From: Bowmanella denitrificans
Lineage (GTDB): Bacteria > Pseudomonadota > Gammaproteobacteria > Enterobacterales > Alteromonadaceae
Length of the DNA: 64,000 nt
Assembly: GCF_002887595.1 (NCBI RefSeq)
Contig: NZ_PEBU01000001.1
Span: forward strand, 310,001-374,000
Direction of reading: 5' to 3'
Position 1 is the first letter of the stretch, and every line of letters begins with the position of its first letter. Made by a program: the position numbers and the translations under genes. The notes beneath the pieces were generated by a model. It was given only the letters and a program-made list of their open reading frames with translations. It was not told where the DNA came from and ran no database searches. Shown piece by piece: positions 44,733-54,646 of the stretch.

Positions 44733-46397
44733 TCAGTTTGTGCTAATCCAGTCTTGTACCTGGTCACGGCTTTGCATCAATTGCCTACGCCAGGTATCCG
44801 GTCCCACCACTGTGGGTCTGAGCAGGATGATCAGCTCCTTTTTCTGCTCTATTTTGCGGCGGTTTTTAAACAATTCACCCAGTAGCGGAATACTGCCCAG
44901 TACCGGCGTTTTGGAATGACTCTCACTAATGATGGTTTGCATCAATCCGCCTATCACCACAATTTCACCGGAGCGGGCATGAATAATAGTGTCTGATTCA
45001 CGAATGTTGCTTTGCGCCAGAGGCAGTACAAAACGTTCTTCATTCAGTGTGACCACTTTCTCCTGTTCCTGGGTTTCAATCACCGACGGATGCACATGTA
45101 ACAATACGCTGCCTCCCTGATCGATCTGCGGCGTCACATCCAGGGCAATGCCGGAGAAAAATGGGGTCAGTTCAATATTGGGCGTAACCGCCGTGGTGGA
45201 GGAACTGATGGTACTCTGACTGGACACATCGGTGACAAAGTACTCGTCATCCCCCACTTTTATTACGGCTTTCTGATTATTGATGGCTGTTACTCTGGGG
45301 CTGGACAGCACTTGCACATTGCCCTGGGTGGACAGCAGGTTGATGACGCCGTTAAAGTCCTGATTAACAAAGGCCAGACTGGCAGCGCCGCCCAGGCTGC
45401 TGCTGATATTGTTGCCCAGATTAAAACCGGAGGTGGAAAAACGAAAATCCGTACTGCCCACATGCGCCAGCACCTGATTCCAGTTTACCCCTTGTTGATA
45501 CTCATCATTGAGCGACACTTCGATAATCCTGGCTTCCAGAATAACCTGACGCTGTACGGTTTGTTGCGAGCGTTCAAGATAGTCACGGATACTGCGCAGC
45601 TCATCAGGCATCGCCCGCACTGTCACCAACCCCGCCTGGGGGGAAACAATCACGCTACGACCATTGTCGGAACCCACTAAAGCACGCAAGGCTTCCTTGA
45701 GATCTTTCCAGAAATCAGTCTGGGTGCGGGTAAGGATATTGGTGCCATTGATATTGTTATTCAGGTTGCTGTTATTACCATACTGATTACCACCAGTCTG
45801 GCTGTTACCGCCAAAGTTATTCGAACCGCCGTTATTGGCTTGATTATTGTTACTGTCGAACTGAGACACTCCACCAGACATAATACTGGATTGGGTACTG
45901 CCATCCCGACTCATCAGCAGGTAATTCACCGAAAATGTTTCGGTGCGCATCCCTGAGGGGTATATCCGAAAAACACTGCCACTGCGCTGAATGTCAAATC
46001 CGTAAAGTTCCTCTGTCAAATCCATGGCTTCCATCAAAGTAACCTGTTTCAAATCCAGAGTGACCTTGCCCTGTACTTGCGGATGAATCGCGACGCTAAA
46101 GGGCGTGTCTTGCACCAAGCCGGAAAAAAATGTCGCGGCATCGACCTGCTCAGCCTTGATATCGAACCTGTCATCGCCAAACAGCGAGGGTTCCGGGTTG
46201 CTGTTGCCAGCCCCGTTTGCCAGTGCGGCCGCCACAGCCGCGGGCACTTCTTGCAGTGGTGTACGGCTGGCGGGTTGCAGGCCACTTTGCTCTGTCACTG
46301 CCTGCTCCAGCTTAGCCGCTGTGGTTTTTCCCGCATCATTGCTTTGACAGGCCACCAGATGTAGAGCAACCAATAGCAAACAGAATCTAGAACCCAT
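44733..46397 (-). CDS. mshL: MSHA outer-membrane secretin MshL
   Basis: A 554-residue lipoprotein secretin: signal peptide ending LVAC (Cys17), an N-terminal STN/N0 domain (about 80-150) and N1 region. An Asn/Gly-rich linker is at about 195-225. The secretin domain (about 285-540) has QRQVILEARIIEVSLND and GGLMQTIISESHSKTPVLG. It forms the pilus exit channel. The start at 46397 has AAGGA eight bases upstream and overlaps mshK by 11 bp. Confidence 0.94.
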   Translation of the reverse strand: MGSRFCLLLVALHLVACQSNDAGKTTAAKLEQAVTEQSGLQPASRTPLQEVPAAVAAALANGAGNSNPEPSLFGDDRFDIKAEQVDAATFFSGLVQDTPFSVAIHPQVQGKVTLDLKQVTLMEAMDLTEELYGFDIQRSGSVFRIYPSGMRTETFSVNYLLMSRDGSTQSSIMSGGVSQFDSNNNQANNGGSNNFGGNSQTGGNQYGNNSNLNNNINGTNILTRTQTDFWKDLKEALRALVGSDNGRSVIVSPQAGLVTVRAMPDELRSIRDYLERSQQTVQRQVILEARIIEVSLNDEYQQGVNWNQVLAHVGSTDFRFSTSGFNLGNNISSSLGGAASLAFVNQDFNGVINLLSTQGNVQVLSSPRVTAINNQKAVIKVGDDEYFVTDVSSQSTISSSTTAVTPNIELTPFFSGIALDVTPQIDQGGSVLLHVHPSVIETQEQEKVVTLNEERFVLPLAQSNIRESDTIIHARSGEIVVIGGLMQTIISESHSKTPVLGSIPLLGELFKNRRKIEQKKELIILLRPTVVGPDTWRRQLMQSRDQVQDWISTN

Positions 46398-46716
46398 CAA
46401 ACTTATCCTTAATGATTGCGGCATGTTTAAATGTCACCCGCTTTTCAATACCTTGCTGCTGAAAGCTGATGCCCCGACGGTCAATGGCCGTGACTAGCAT
46501 GCCGTTAAACTCATCGCCAACATGTAAAATTCGTTGATTTACGATGGCGTACGCACTGTCATTACCCAGGAATATGGCGCTGACTTGGATGGCCGCTTCA
46601 CCCCCTGGCGGCCCGGAAGCGCTCTGGACTTGTATGTCTGGCGGCTTGGTAGGATCAGGCAGTGCCTGTGCACCAATGGCAATCAACGCTACACAGCAAC
46701 AAAACAGTCTTTGCAT
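46387..46716 (-). CDS. mshK: MSHA biogenesis protein MshK (PilP-like)
   Basis: A 109-residue exported protein with a short signal peptide (RLFCCCVALIAIGAQA). The mature part starts LPDPTKPPDI and has VSAIFLGNDSAYAIVNQRILHVGDEFNG, a compact beta domain like PilP/GspC homology regions that contact the secretin. The start at 46716 has GGGAG seven bases upstream; the ATG two codons earlier overlaps the mshJ stop. Confidence 0.88.
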   Translation of the reverse strand: MQRLFCCCVALIAIGAQALPDPTKPPDIQVQSASGPPGGEAAIQVSAIFLGNDSAYAIVNQRILHVGDEFNGMLVTAIDRRGISFQQQGIEKRVTFKHAAIIKDKFDGF

Positions 46717-46718
46717 CC

Positions 46719-47363
46719 TCATACTCCCACGAAGGCCTTACCCGTACTTAAGGTATAAAGCTGTATATGCAATTGTGCGAGTGGGTATTCGGTTACCTTG
46801 TAATCAAACTCCTGCCAATAAAAACGCCAGGGCAACGACTGGATATGCTGCAGATAGGCCTGAATGGCAAAATAACGCCCCTCCACGACCAGCACCAAGC
46901 TCTGCTGATATAAACTGATATCTTCCGTGCTCATCTCGGCATCCAGCATGCTACGTGGTAGCAGGGAATAAAGCGCCACTAATTTCAGCTCATTGTGCTG
47001 AGCTAGCAATTGTTGCAGCACCTCTTTCATTCTGGATGCCGGAATAAGTTCACTGCTCTGCGCCAAAAACCTTTGATTCAGCACATCCTGCTGCTGCAAT
47101 AAAGCGGCAATACGATTGTTCAGTGGTGCATCCGGGTCGGAACTGGCCGCCTTGAGTTCGCTAATCTGCGCCTGCACGGTGTCAATTTCCATTATTCGGT
47201 GAGTATGGCGAGTTTCAAGCTGTTGTATGCTGGCGAACAAAGGCGCAACCAGCATCATCCAGCCGCCGTAACCAATCAGCAACAGCCCGGCCAGCAGCGT
47301 GCCGACACGCTCCCTTAAGGTGCGGGCAACGAAGCTTTCACTGATTTTCTGAAAACGCTTCAT
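46719..47363 (-). CDS. mshJ: MSHA biogenesis protein MshJ (PilO-like)
   Basis: A 214-residue inner-membrane protein: TM helix (about 20-40, VGTLLAGLLLIGYGGWMMLV), coiled coil (about 45-100) and a periplasmic ferredoxin-like domain, as in PilO/GspM. It probably pairs with the PilN-like MshI2. The start at 47363 has AAGGAACAGC upstream and overlaps mshI2 by 26 bp. Confidence 0.88.
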   Translation of the reverse strand: MKRFQKISESFVARTLRERVGTLLAGLLLIGYGGWMMLVAPLFASIQQLETRHTHRIMEIDTVQAQISELKAASSDPDAPLNNRIAALLQQQDVLNQRFLAQSSELIPASRMKEVLQQLLAQHNELKLVALYSLLPRSMLDAEMSTEDISLYQQSLVLVVEGRYFAIQAYLQHIQSLPWRFYWQEFDYKVTEYPLAQLHIQLYTLSTGKAFVGV

Positions 47364-47952
47364 GCTGTTCCTTGTTGGCCAGTTCGGAACTGAGCATAAA
47401 CTGCAAGTTGTCCTGCTCATCCCGGTTCAGTTGGATTGTGGCAAACTCCTGGCCCTGAAAGTTTGGCGATTGTGCCAACTGCGCCAGCCAGTCTGGTACA
47501 GCGCTCCCTTCTGTTGTTCCTCCCTGCAGGAGCAGTTGGTCGTCCACCACCCTGATTCTGTTTAGCCATACCTTCTCATGGTGATACTTTGCCAGGTCCA
47601 GCATCAGCGTGGCATATCCACCGTTGGGCTGATGCTGCTTCTGTAACAACGACAGAATTTGTTGTCGCAATGCGACTTGCTTTTGCAATTCCACCACACG
47701 TTGTGCAAGAGTTTCGCTTGGCTCTTGGTGCATAAGTTGTGCCTGGTTACGCAAGTTTGTCCGTTCTGCTTGCAGGCGTTGCTCCTGACTGCTATCCAAA
47801 CTTTGCCACTGCGCCAACTGGTCACTTGCATACCACCAACTGCCACCAACCAAGCCGATGGCTAATATCCAGATACAAAACACAAAAGACAGGGTGATCA
47901 ATTCATATCTTGGTCGCAGTTCTTGTGGATAAAGATTGACCCGAAATTTCAT
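47338..47952 (-). CDS. mshI2: MSHA protein MshI2 (PilN-like)
   Basis: A 204-residue PilN-like protein. The conserved cytoplasmic peptide MKFRVNLYPQELRPR resembles the INLLPWR motif through which PilN binds PilM. Then come one TM helix (about 20-42), a coiled coil and a periplasmic domain. The ATG at 47952 overlaps the mshI stop by one base. Together with MshI, MshJ and MshK it forms the alignment complex. Confidence 0.85.
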   Translation of the reverse strand: MKFRVNLYPQELRPRYELITLSFVFCIWILAIGLVGGSWWYASDQLAQWQSLDSSQEQRLQAERTNLRNQAQLMHQEPSETLAQRVVELQKQVALRQQILSLLQKQHQPNGGYATLMLDLAKYHHEKVWLNRIRVVDDQLLLQGGTTEGSAVPDWLAQLAQSPNFQGQEFATIQLNRDEQDNLQFMLSSELANKEQHEAFSENQ

Positions 47953-48926
47953 CACTGCCCCTCATGCATTTGTCGCATGGCCGCTCCTAAACTGGTCGCA
48001 CTCTCAGAGGAAAATATCAGGCCGTCCTCTTTTGTCAGTCTGGGTTCGATGACCTGGGTTTCCAGCAAGGTCGCTTGCTGCAACAGTTGCGACAATTCGC
48101 CAAGAAAGGGAGTATCAATACAAACCAGCAGACGTTTAACCGGCGCCTGACGCAACTGGCTGTCGAAATAGTCCATAGATCGCTGGATTTCCAGGCTCAG
48201 ACTGTCTGCCACGCCCTGATGAATTTGTTCCAGGCCGTAGCTGCTGAGTTGCTCATATCCGCGTAATCGACGGGTAAAATAAAGTTTTTCGTCTTTGATA
48301 ATACTCAGGGAAATTTCTTCACCGGGTTCCTGCAATAAGGTGATTTGAGCTTCTGCGCAGGCTTCAAGCAGGTCACACTGACTAAGTTCTTCTATGCCAA
48401 TACTGTTGAGTGTTAATCCAGCACTATGTACTCCCTCAACCACCTCTTCCACTAATATGCGAGGCACAGCCACCAGATTAATTTTGTTCATTCCCGTGGC
48501 CTGAGCAGGCATATCAAAATAGTCCACCAACATATCTTCTTCAGTAGCCAGCAACTCTTTTACTGACCAACGCAGCGCCTGGACCAGTTCGCTGTCTGGC
48601 ACGGCTGGCCGTTCCACTTGTAAAAGCTGATATCTGTTAGTAGAAAAAACCAGATGACAGGGCGTATTTTGCGCCCGGTTATCGTTAACCCAATCCGTCA
48701 GGCCAGATTGCCAGTCATGAATATCGATTTTATGTTGCGCGACCCAATATGGCTGACCATCCTTGAGGGCAAGAAGAGACAAGAGGAGACTACGCTGGCC
48801 AAATTCCAGACCAACCGAATAATAGTTTGCAGGTTTTCGGAACCTGCTTTTTAAGACATCCCCCCAACCAAGACGCATCATCACTTTGCAGTCATTATAA
48901 TTATTTCCACTAATTACATCAGACAT
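47952..48926 (-). CDS. mshI: MSHA protein MshI (PilM-like)
   Basis: A PilM-like actin-fold protein, first gene of the MSHA operon here. The longest form is 324 residues; Met16 or Met17 (48881, 48878) would give a start closer to relatives, and no candidate has an ideal ribosome site, so the start is uncertain. Family-like stretches are YSVGLEFGQRSLLLSLLALKDG and LVQALRWSVKELLATEEDML. PilM recruits PilN at the inner face of the membrane. Confidence 0.85.
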   Translation of the reverse strand: MSDVISGNNYNDCKVMMRLGWGDVLKSRFRKPANYYSVGLEFGQRSLLLSLLALKDGQPYWVAQHKIDIHDWQSGLTDWVNDNRAQNTPCHLVFSTNRYQLLQVERPAVPDSELVQALRWSVKELLATEEDMLVDYFDMPAQATGMNKINLVAVPRILVEEVVEGVHSAGLTLNSIGIEELSQCDLLEACAEAQITLLQEPGEEISLSIIKDEKLYFTRRLRGYEQLSSYGLEQIHQGVADSLSLEIQRSMDYFDSQLRQAPVKRLLVCIDTPFLGELSQLLQQATLLETQVIEPRLTKEDGLIFSSESATSLGAAMRQMHEGQ

Positions 48927-48990
48927 TTACCTATTTAACCAGTTTTTCTGGTCGTGCTCAAAACAGGGTCAGACCAGCACTAACCAATAG

Positions 48991-49006
48991 ATAAAGTTTC
49001 GTGCCA
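48991..49006 (-). promoter_or_regulatory. Sigma-54-like element upstream of mshI
   Basis: On the minus strand TGGCACG, four bases, then TTTAT. The -24 half is perfect but the -12 half lacks the invariant GC of sigma-54 promoters. Recorded because it sits about 65 bp before the first msh gene. It may be fortuitous or degenerate. Confidence 0.2.
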
Positions 49007-49096
49007 AATAGGTTTACTGCCTTTGCCATCCTTACAGTTTAGACATATTTTATCCCAGCCTTACCCTGACCTTGGCAAGCAAGCATCGCCGTTCCT

Positions 49097-49186
49097 GTTC
49101 ATCCCTGAACCCACGGCATACGACCGCCAAGGAGGGCGGAAGTGACGAAAATGCAGGAGCAGTTTTTCGTCCCGTTCATCCTGAAC
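49097..49186. repeat. Hairpin-rich intergenic repeat, copy 2
   Basis: A 90-bp element between ssb and mshI bounded by near-identical GTTCATC(C)CTGAAC hairpins (49097-49110 and 49174-49186). Inside are CCGCC/GGCGG (49124-49139) and GACGAAAATGC/GCA-TTTTCGTC (49144-49171). The two inner hairpins resemble those at 5933-5969. It occupies the place where mshH/csrD is found in related genomes. Confidence 0.5.
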
Positions 49187-49191
49187 ATAAA

Positions 49192-49213
49192 AAAGGCCTC
49201 AGTTGAGGCCTTT
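49192..49213 (-). terminator. Intrinsic terminator of ssb
   Basis: AAAGGCCTCA (49192-49201) with TGAGGCCTTT (49204-49213). On the minus strand the stem runs into TTTTTT. It begins 9 bp after the ssb stop. Confidence 0.85.
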
Positions 49214-49221
49214 AGTAAACG

Positions 49222-49797
49222 TTAGAATGGGATATCGTCATCAAAATCGAAATCAGGTTCAGGCATATTGCCTGGCTGCTGAGGCGTATTTTGCTGCCCA
49301 CGGCCCTGGCTGGCATTCTGCTGATATTGATTGCCCTGATACTGACCACCCTGGTACTGGTTTTGTTGTGGCTGAGCGAAGCCCTGACTCGGAGTACCAC
49401 CTTGCTGAGGCTGCGCCTGATTGGGGCGGGCCTGATACTGGCCCCCTTCCTGACCACCGGCGCGACCGCCCAGCATTTGCATCTGGTCGGCAATAATCTC
49501 TGTGGTATATCTGTCCTGGCCACTTTGGTCCTGCCATTTGCGGGTCTGCAGCTTACCTTCAATATAAATCTGGCTGCCTTTACGCAAATATTCACCGGCC
49601 ACTTCCGCCAGGCGGCGGTACATGGTCACCCGATGCCATTCCGTGCGCTCCTGAATTTGACCACTTTGATCTTTCCAGCTTTCCGATGTCGCCAGATTCA
49701 AATTGGCCACGGCGTTTCCGTTAGGCATATAACGCACTTCAGGATCCTGCCCCAGGTTACCAACCAGAATGACTTTATTGACGCCTTTGCTTGCCAT
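49222..49797 (-). CDS. ssb: Single-stranded DNA-binding protein
   Basis: A 191-residue SSB. The OB-fold domain (about 1-112) starts [19 protein letters not shown] and includes [14 protein letters not shown] and [13 protein letters not shown]. The Gln/Gly-rich linker (115-175) is disordered, and the acidic tip DFDDDIPF binds repair and replication proteins. In E. coli ssb is directly divergent from uvrA; here an MFS gene lies between them. A strong terminator follows. Confidence 0.98.
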   Translation of the reverse strand: MASKGVNKVILVGNLGQDPEVRYMPNGNAVANLNLATSESWKDQSGQIQERTEWHRVTMYRRLAEVAGEYLRKGSQIYIEGKLQTRKWQDQSGQDRYTTEIIADQMQMLGGRAGGQEGGQYQARPNQAQPQQGGTPSQGFAQPQQNQYQGGQYQGNQYQQNASQGRGQQNTPQQPGNMPEPDFDFDDDIPF

Positions 49798-49852
49798 AAT
49801 TGCTCCTCTTGTCCGCTGAACCCAAATACGGCTGCAGCGTCATAAATTTACG

Positions 49853-51205
49853 TTAACTTACCAGACCCAGTTGTTGCCTGGCCTTTTGCAGGTTGAACTC
49901 GCGACTATCCACCTTAAGGTACAAAACGCTTTCGTCTTCAACCAAGGTGATATCCCGTATCCCTGCCATTTGCGAAACCTGCTTCAGGCTGTCCTGAATA
50001 GGCTGAATTCGTGGATCCAAACTCAGCGCATAACGCTTAAGATGGATACTACCACTCCCTAAACCTCTGATCAGCCCCAGCCACAAAAGGCACATAAGTG
50101 CAGCAAACAAATAGCTGAACTGACCAGCACTGAACTGATTCAACAGGCCTGATACCAGGCCGCCGGCGAAGGCTCCGAAAAACTGGAAACTGGCATAGGC
50201 TCCCATGGCAGATCCCTTTTTGCCTGCTGGTGCCAGGTTCGACACCATAGCAGGTAGGTTCGCTTCCAGGTAGTTAAAGCCAGTGAAAAACAACCAGCAA
50301 AACACCAACAGAGCTGCCAATGGCGCTTGTTGCCAGGCCATCGCCAGCATACTTGAAGCCAGCAATATAATGCTGAGATAAATCATCGATTTTTGCCGGC
50401 CTTGCCGACTCACGCGCATCAGCAGTGCCATGGCAAATACCGATAACAACAGTACAGGCAAATATAGCATCCAGTGCTCGGCCAGTGGCCAGTTTTCACT
50501 AACCAGACGCTTAGGTAAGCTAACAAACATCAGCGTCATCAGCATATGCAATAGGGCGACGCTGATATTCAGCCGCAGCAGGGCCTTGTCTGCCAGTAAC
50601 CTGCCCACATCAGCCAGTTTGGGAAGCGTGTCACCACTGGGTGAAATATTCTGTGCCCCGGGCACCACAAACAATACCAACGGTATACAGATCAGAGCCG
50701 CCACGGCGGTAAAGCCAAAGATGCCGGCAAGCCCCTGTTTTTCCGCCAATAGCGGGCCAAGTAGCAAGGCCAGATAAAAAGAAAAACCAATGGCAATACC
50801 GATAATGGCCATGACTTTGGGACGCTGGTTCTCTCGGCTGATATCGCCAGCCAGCGCCATAACCGCACCGGCCACCGCACCGGCGCCCTGCATAATACGC
50901 CCGATAACAACCCACAGCAGGGTATCTGCCTGAGCAGCGACCAGACTGCCCAGTGCAAACAGCACTAACCCCAGAATAATAACGGGTTTTCGACCAAGGC
51001 GATCGGAAAGCAAGCCCATTGGAATTTGTAACATGGCCTGCGTCAGCCCATACCCACCAATCGCCAGGCCGACCAACAACGGAGAGTAATCAGGGTAAGA
51101 CAGGGCCAGCACGGCCAATACCGGCATCACCATAAACAGGCCCAGCATTCGCAGTACATAAACGGTGGCCAGGGACAACGCCCCTCGCAATTCGGTATTG
51201 TTCAC
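49853..51205 (-). CDS. yajR: MFS transporter with C-terminal YAM domain (YajR-like)
   Basis: A 450-residue major facilitator with 12 predicted TM helices and a soluble C-terminal extension (about 395-450). The extension ([23 protein letters not shown]) resembles the ferredoxin-like YAM domain of E. coli YajR (454 residues). Motif A is visible as [13 protein letters not shown] and the antiporter motif C region as [17 protein letters not shown], so a proton-driven drug or metabolite exporter is likely; substrate unknown. It starts with GTG at 51205, the first possible start after a stop codon. Confidence 0.88.
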   Translation of the reverse strand: MNNTELRGALSLATVYVLRMLGLFMVMPVLAVLALSYPDYSPLLVGLAIGGYGLTQAMLQIPMGLLSDRLGRKPVIILGLVLFALGSLVAAQADTLLWVVIGRIMQGAGAVAGAVMALAGDISRENQRPKVMAIIGIAIGFSFYLALLLGPLLAEKQGLAGIFGFTAVAALICIPLVLFVVPGAQNISPSGDTLPKLADVGRLLADKALLRLNISVALLHMLMTLMFVSLPKRLVSENWPLAEHWMLYLPVLLLSVFAMALLMRVSRQGRQKSMIYLSIILLASSMLAMAWQQAPLAALLVFCWLFFTGFNYLEANLPAMVSNLAPAGKKGSAMGAYASFQFFGAFAGGLVSGLLNQFSAGQFSYLFAALMCLLWLGLIRGLGSGSIHLKRYALSLDPRIQPIQDSLKQVSQMAGIRDITLVEDESVLYLKVDSREFNLQKARQQLGLVS

Positions 51206-51390
51206 AACAACTTAGTGTTTTATATCAGGTTTTCTTCACAGAGCAGATTGCAGCTCCCATTCGGCCGCGCAGTGTAACACAGCAGACACTAAGGCAGAAC
51301 GAAAAAGCAGGATTCAGATATTTTGTTCGTTTCCAGGGCAAGGGTTATGCAATACTAGGGGTTTCGTTTCCCTGCTCAGGTGTGTTTTTT

Positions 51391-54219
51391 GTGGACAAAA
51401 TAGAAGTACGTGGCGCGCGCACTCATAACCTTAAGAACATCAGTGTAACCCTGCCCAGGGACAAGCTGATTGTGATCACCGGCTTGTCCGGTTCCGGTAA
51501 ATCATCCCTGGCATTTGATACCCTGTATGCCGAAGGACAACGCCGGTATGTCGAGTCCTTGTCGGCTTACGCCCGTCAGTTTCTGTCCATGATGGAAAAA
51601 CCGGATGTCGATCATATCGAAGGCTTATCACCGGCCATTTCCATTGAACAGAAATCCACGTCACATAACCCGCGCTCTACCGTGGGTACCATTACCGAAA
51701 TTTACGACTATCTGCGTCTGTTGTTTGCCAGAGTTGGGGAGCCTCGCTGCCCTGATCACAATGTGCCGTTAGATGCCCAGACCATCAGCCAGATGGTGGA
51801 CAAGGTCCTGACCATGGAAGAGGGTGCCAAGCTGATGTTGCTGGCCCCTGTGGTACAAGAGCGCAAAGGGGAACATATTAAAACCCTGGAAAATCTGGCT
51901 GCGCAGGGCTTTATCCGGGCCCGTATCGACGGCGAAATCTGTGATTTGTCCGATCCGCCAACCCTTGATCTGCATAAAAAGCACACTATCGAAGTGGTGG
52001 TAGACAGATTCAAGGTACGTGACGATCTGCAATTACGTTTGGCTGAATCCTTTGAAACCGCCCTAGGGTTATCCGGTGGCACAGCCAAAATCGCCTGGAT
52101 GGACGAGCCCGGCAAACAAGAAATCGTCTTTTCCGCCAACTTTGCCTGCCCTCATTGTGGCTACAGTATGGCAGAGCTGGAACCCAGATTATTTTCCTTT
52201 AACAACCCGGCTGGCGCCTGTCAGACCTGCGACGGCCTTGGCACCCGACAGTTTTTTGATGCCAGTAAGGTGATAGTCAATGAGGAACTGAGCCTGGCCG
52301 GTGGTGCCATTCGTGGCTGGGACAAACGCAGCTATTACTATTTCCAGATGCTACAGGCGGTCGCAGAACATTATCAGTTTGATCTCACCAAGCCCTTTAA
52401 TGAGCTGGACAGCAAAGCCCGGGATGTGGTGCTAAACGGCAGCAAAGGAACATCCATTAAGTTCCGCTATATCAACGATCGCGGTGACGTGATGGAACGC
52501 AAACATCCGTTCGAAGGTATCCTGCCTAATATGGAGCGGCGTTACCGGGAAACCGAGTCCAATGCCGTGCGGGAAGAACTGGCCAAATACCTCAGTCAAC
52601 AGCCCTGCGGCAGTTGTGGCGGCACCCGTTTACGCTTAGAAGCAAGAAACGTATTTATTAACGAAATCCGCCTGCCCACCGTCACCGATATGTCCATCGC
52701 CGAAGCCCTGGCGTTTTTCGAAAGTCTGGCACTGACCGGCAAACGGGCACAGATTGCCGAAAAGATCCTGAAGGAAATCCGTGACCGGCTGAACTTTCTG
52801 GTTAATGTGGGCCTGAATTACCTGTCAATGTCCCGCAGTGCCGACACCCTGTCCGGCGGTGAAGCTCAGCGAATCCGCCTGGCTAGCCAGATTGGCGCAG
52901 GTTTGGTCGGGGTTATGTACGTGTTGGACGAGCCCAGTATCGGCCTGCACCAGCGCGACAATGAACGTTTGCTCAGCACCCTTATCCATTTACGCGATCT
53001 GGGCAATACCGTGATTGTGGTTGAACATGACGAAGACGCCATCCGGGAAGCTGATTACATTCTGGATATCGGCCCCGGAGCCGGTGTGCATGGCGGCGAG
53101 ATCGTCGCTGAGGGCAGCCTGGAAGACATAAAGAAAAGCGAGCATTCACTTACCGGAAAATACCTTTCGGGCAGAGAAAAAATAGAAGTGCCTGCGACGC
53201 GCACACCAAACCCGGACAACCTTTGGTTAGAACTGGATGGCGCCACGGGGAATAATCTTAAAGAAGTTAACTTGCGCCTGCCCATTGGTTTGATGACCTG
53301 TGTTACCGGAGTGTCCGGTTCGGGTAAGTCAACTTTGATTAACGACACTTTGTATGTAATAGCCCACAAAGAGCTGAACGGTGCCACTGTCGGCGAACCT
53401 TCGCCCTATCAGGCCGTGCGAGGTATGGAGCATCTGGACAAAGTGGTGGATATCGATCAAAGCCCGATTGGCCGCACACCACGCTCAAATCCAGCCACCT
53501 ATGCCGGACTTTTCACGCCGATTCGTGAGTTGTTTTCCGGTACGCAGGAAGCCCGCTCCCGTGGTTATAAGCCTGGGCGTTTCAGCTTTAACGTCAAAGG
53601 CGGACGCTGCGAGGCTTGCCAGGGTGACGGTGTGATCAAAGTGGAAATGCATTTCTTGCCCGACATTTACGTACCTTGTGATGTTTGCAAAGGTAAGCGC
53701 TACAATCGTGAAACTCTGGAAATCAAATATAAAAACAAGAACATCCAGGAAGTGCTGGATATGACGGTGGAAGATGCCCGCGAGTTCTTTGATGCGATTC
53801 CAGCCTTAGCCAGAAAACTTCAGACCCTGATGGATGTGGGACTGTCTTATATTCGACTTGGTCAGAGTGCCACCACTTTGTCTGGCGGCGAGGCACAACG
53901 GGTTAAACTGGCCCGCGAGCTTTCCAAACGGGATACAGGTAAAACCCTGTACATTCTGGATGAACCCACTACCGGTTTGCATTTCCACGACATCAAGCAA
54001 TTATTACAGGTACTGCACAGATTGCGCGACCACGGCAACACCGTAGTGGTGATAGAACACAATCTGGATGTGATTAAAACCGCCGACTGGTTGGTGGATT
54101 TGGGGCCGGAAGGTGGTAGTGGCGGCGGGCAGATAATAGCCCAGGGTACGCCCGAACAGGTGGCGGATTCACCGGTATCCCATACCGGACGTTTTCTGAA
54201 ACCTATGCTGGCAGTCTGA
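51391..54219 (+). CDS. uvrA: Excinuclease ABC subunit A
   Basis: A 942-residue ABC-type ATPase that recognises DNA damage in nucleotide excision repair. The GTG at 51391 gives the family N-terminus [17 protein letters not shown]. Two ATPase modules show Walker [10 protein letters not shown] and GVSGSGKST and signatures [12 protein letters not shown] and [12 protein letters not shown]. Zinc modules carry Cys pairs (CPHCGYS with CQTC, CGSC, and CEAC with CDVC). I see no canonical LexA box (CTGT-N8-ACAG) in the 185 bp upstream, although uvrA is SOS-controlled in E. coli. Confidence 0.98.
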   Translation: MDKIEVRGARTHNLKNISVTLPRDKLIVITGLSGSGKSSLAFDTLYAEGQRRYVESLSAYARQFLSMMEKPDVDHIEGLSPAISIEQKSTSHNPRSTVGTITEIYDYLRLLFARVGEPRCPDHNVPLDAQTISQMVDKVLTMEEGAKLMLLAPVVQERKGEHIKTLENLAAQGFIRARIDGEICDLSDPPTLDLHKKHTIEVVVDRFKVRDDLQLRLAESFETALGLSGGTAKIAWMDEPGKQEIVFSANFACPHCGYSMAELEPRLFSFNNPAGACQTCDGLGTRQFFDASKVIVNEELSLAGGAIRGWDKRSYYYFQMLQAVAEHYQFDLTKPFNELDSKARDVVLNGSKGTSIKFRYINDRGDVMERKHPFEGILPNMERRYRETESNAVREELAKYLSQQPCGSCGGTRLRLEARNVFINEIRLPTVTDMSIAEALAFFESLALTGKRAQIAEKILKEIRDRLNFLVNVGLNYLSMSRSADTLSGGEAQRIRLASQIGAGLVGVMYVLDEPSIGLHQRDNERLLSTLIHLRDLGNTVIVVEHDEDAIREADYILDIGPGAGVHGGEIVAEGSLEDIKKSEHSLTGKYLSGREKIEVPATRTPNPDNLWLELDGATGNNLKEVNLRLPIGLMTCVTGVSGSGKSTLINDTLYVIAHKELNGATVGEPSPYQAVRGMEHLDKVVDIDQSPIGRTPRSNPATYAGLFTPIRELFSGTQEARSRGYKPGRFSFNVKGGRCEACQGDGVIKVEMHFLPDIYVPCDVCKGKRYNRETLEIKYKNKNIQEVLDMTVEDAREFFDAIPALARKLQTLMDVGLSYIRLGQSATTLSGGEAQRVKLARELSKRDTGKTLYILDEPTTGLHFHDIKQLLQVLHRLRDHGNTVVVIEHNLDVIKTADWLVDLGPEGGSGGGQIIAQGTPEQVADSPVSHTGRFLKPMLAV

Positions 54220-54247
54220 GCCAGAAAAGCGGATAAGAGGGGCAAGC

Positions 54248-54646
54248 ATGCTAAGCCAGGAATATGATGTACGCTTTTACGAAACAGACGCCTTACGCCA
54301 TGTCAGCAATACTGTGTTGGCAGGCTGGTTTGAGGCTGCCCGAGAACCCATATTCCGGCTTTTTAGCCCAGAATTAGATCTGACCAACTGGCCATTGATT
54401 CTGGCCAGTTACAAAATCGATTTTCTCAGGCAGATTTTTTACGGCAAACCGGTGCAGGTACGCACAGGTATTAGTCGCATAGGCAAAAGTTCATTCGATG
54501 TGTATCAGGAAATCTGGCAGGACGAGCAACAATGCGCCACGGGTATTACCACTATGGTACATTTTGACTATGCAACTCAGTCATCTAAAGCCATATCTGA
54601 GCAGGTACGCAGTGAACTGATAAAGCTGAGCACGGAGGCCGCATGA
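54248..54646 (+). CDS. Hotdog-fold acyl-CoA thioesterase
   Basis: A 132-residue hotdog-fold thioesterase of the 4-hydroxybenzoyl-CoA/YbgC type. The family active-site segment is FYETDALRHVSNTVLAGWFE, with Asp14 as probable catalytic residue and His18 nearby. Such enzymes release free acids from acyl-CoA; the preferred acyl group is unknown. It overlaps the next gene by four bases (ATGA), so it is co-translated with the 2OG-Fe(II) oxygenase, whose partner pathway is unclear. Confidence 0.88.
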   Translation: MLSQEYDVRFYETDALRHVSNTVLAGWFEAAREPIFRLFSPELDLTNWPLILASYKIDFLRQIFYGKPVQVRTGISRIGKSSFDVYQEIWQDEQQCATGITTMVHFDYATQSSKAISEQVRSELIKLSTEAA

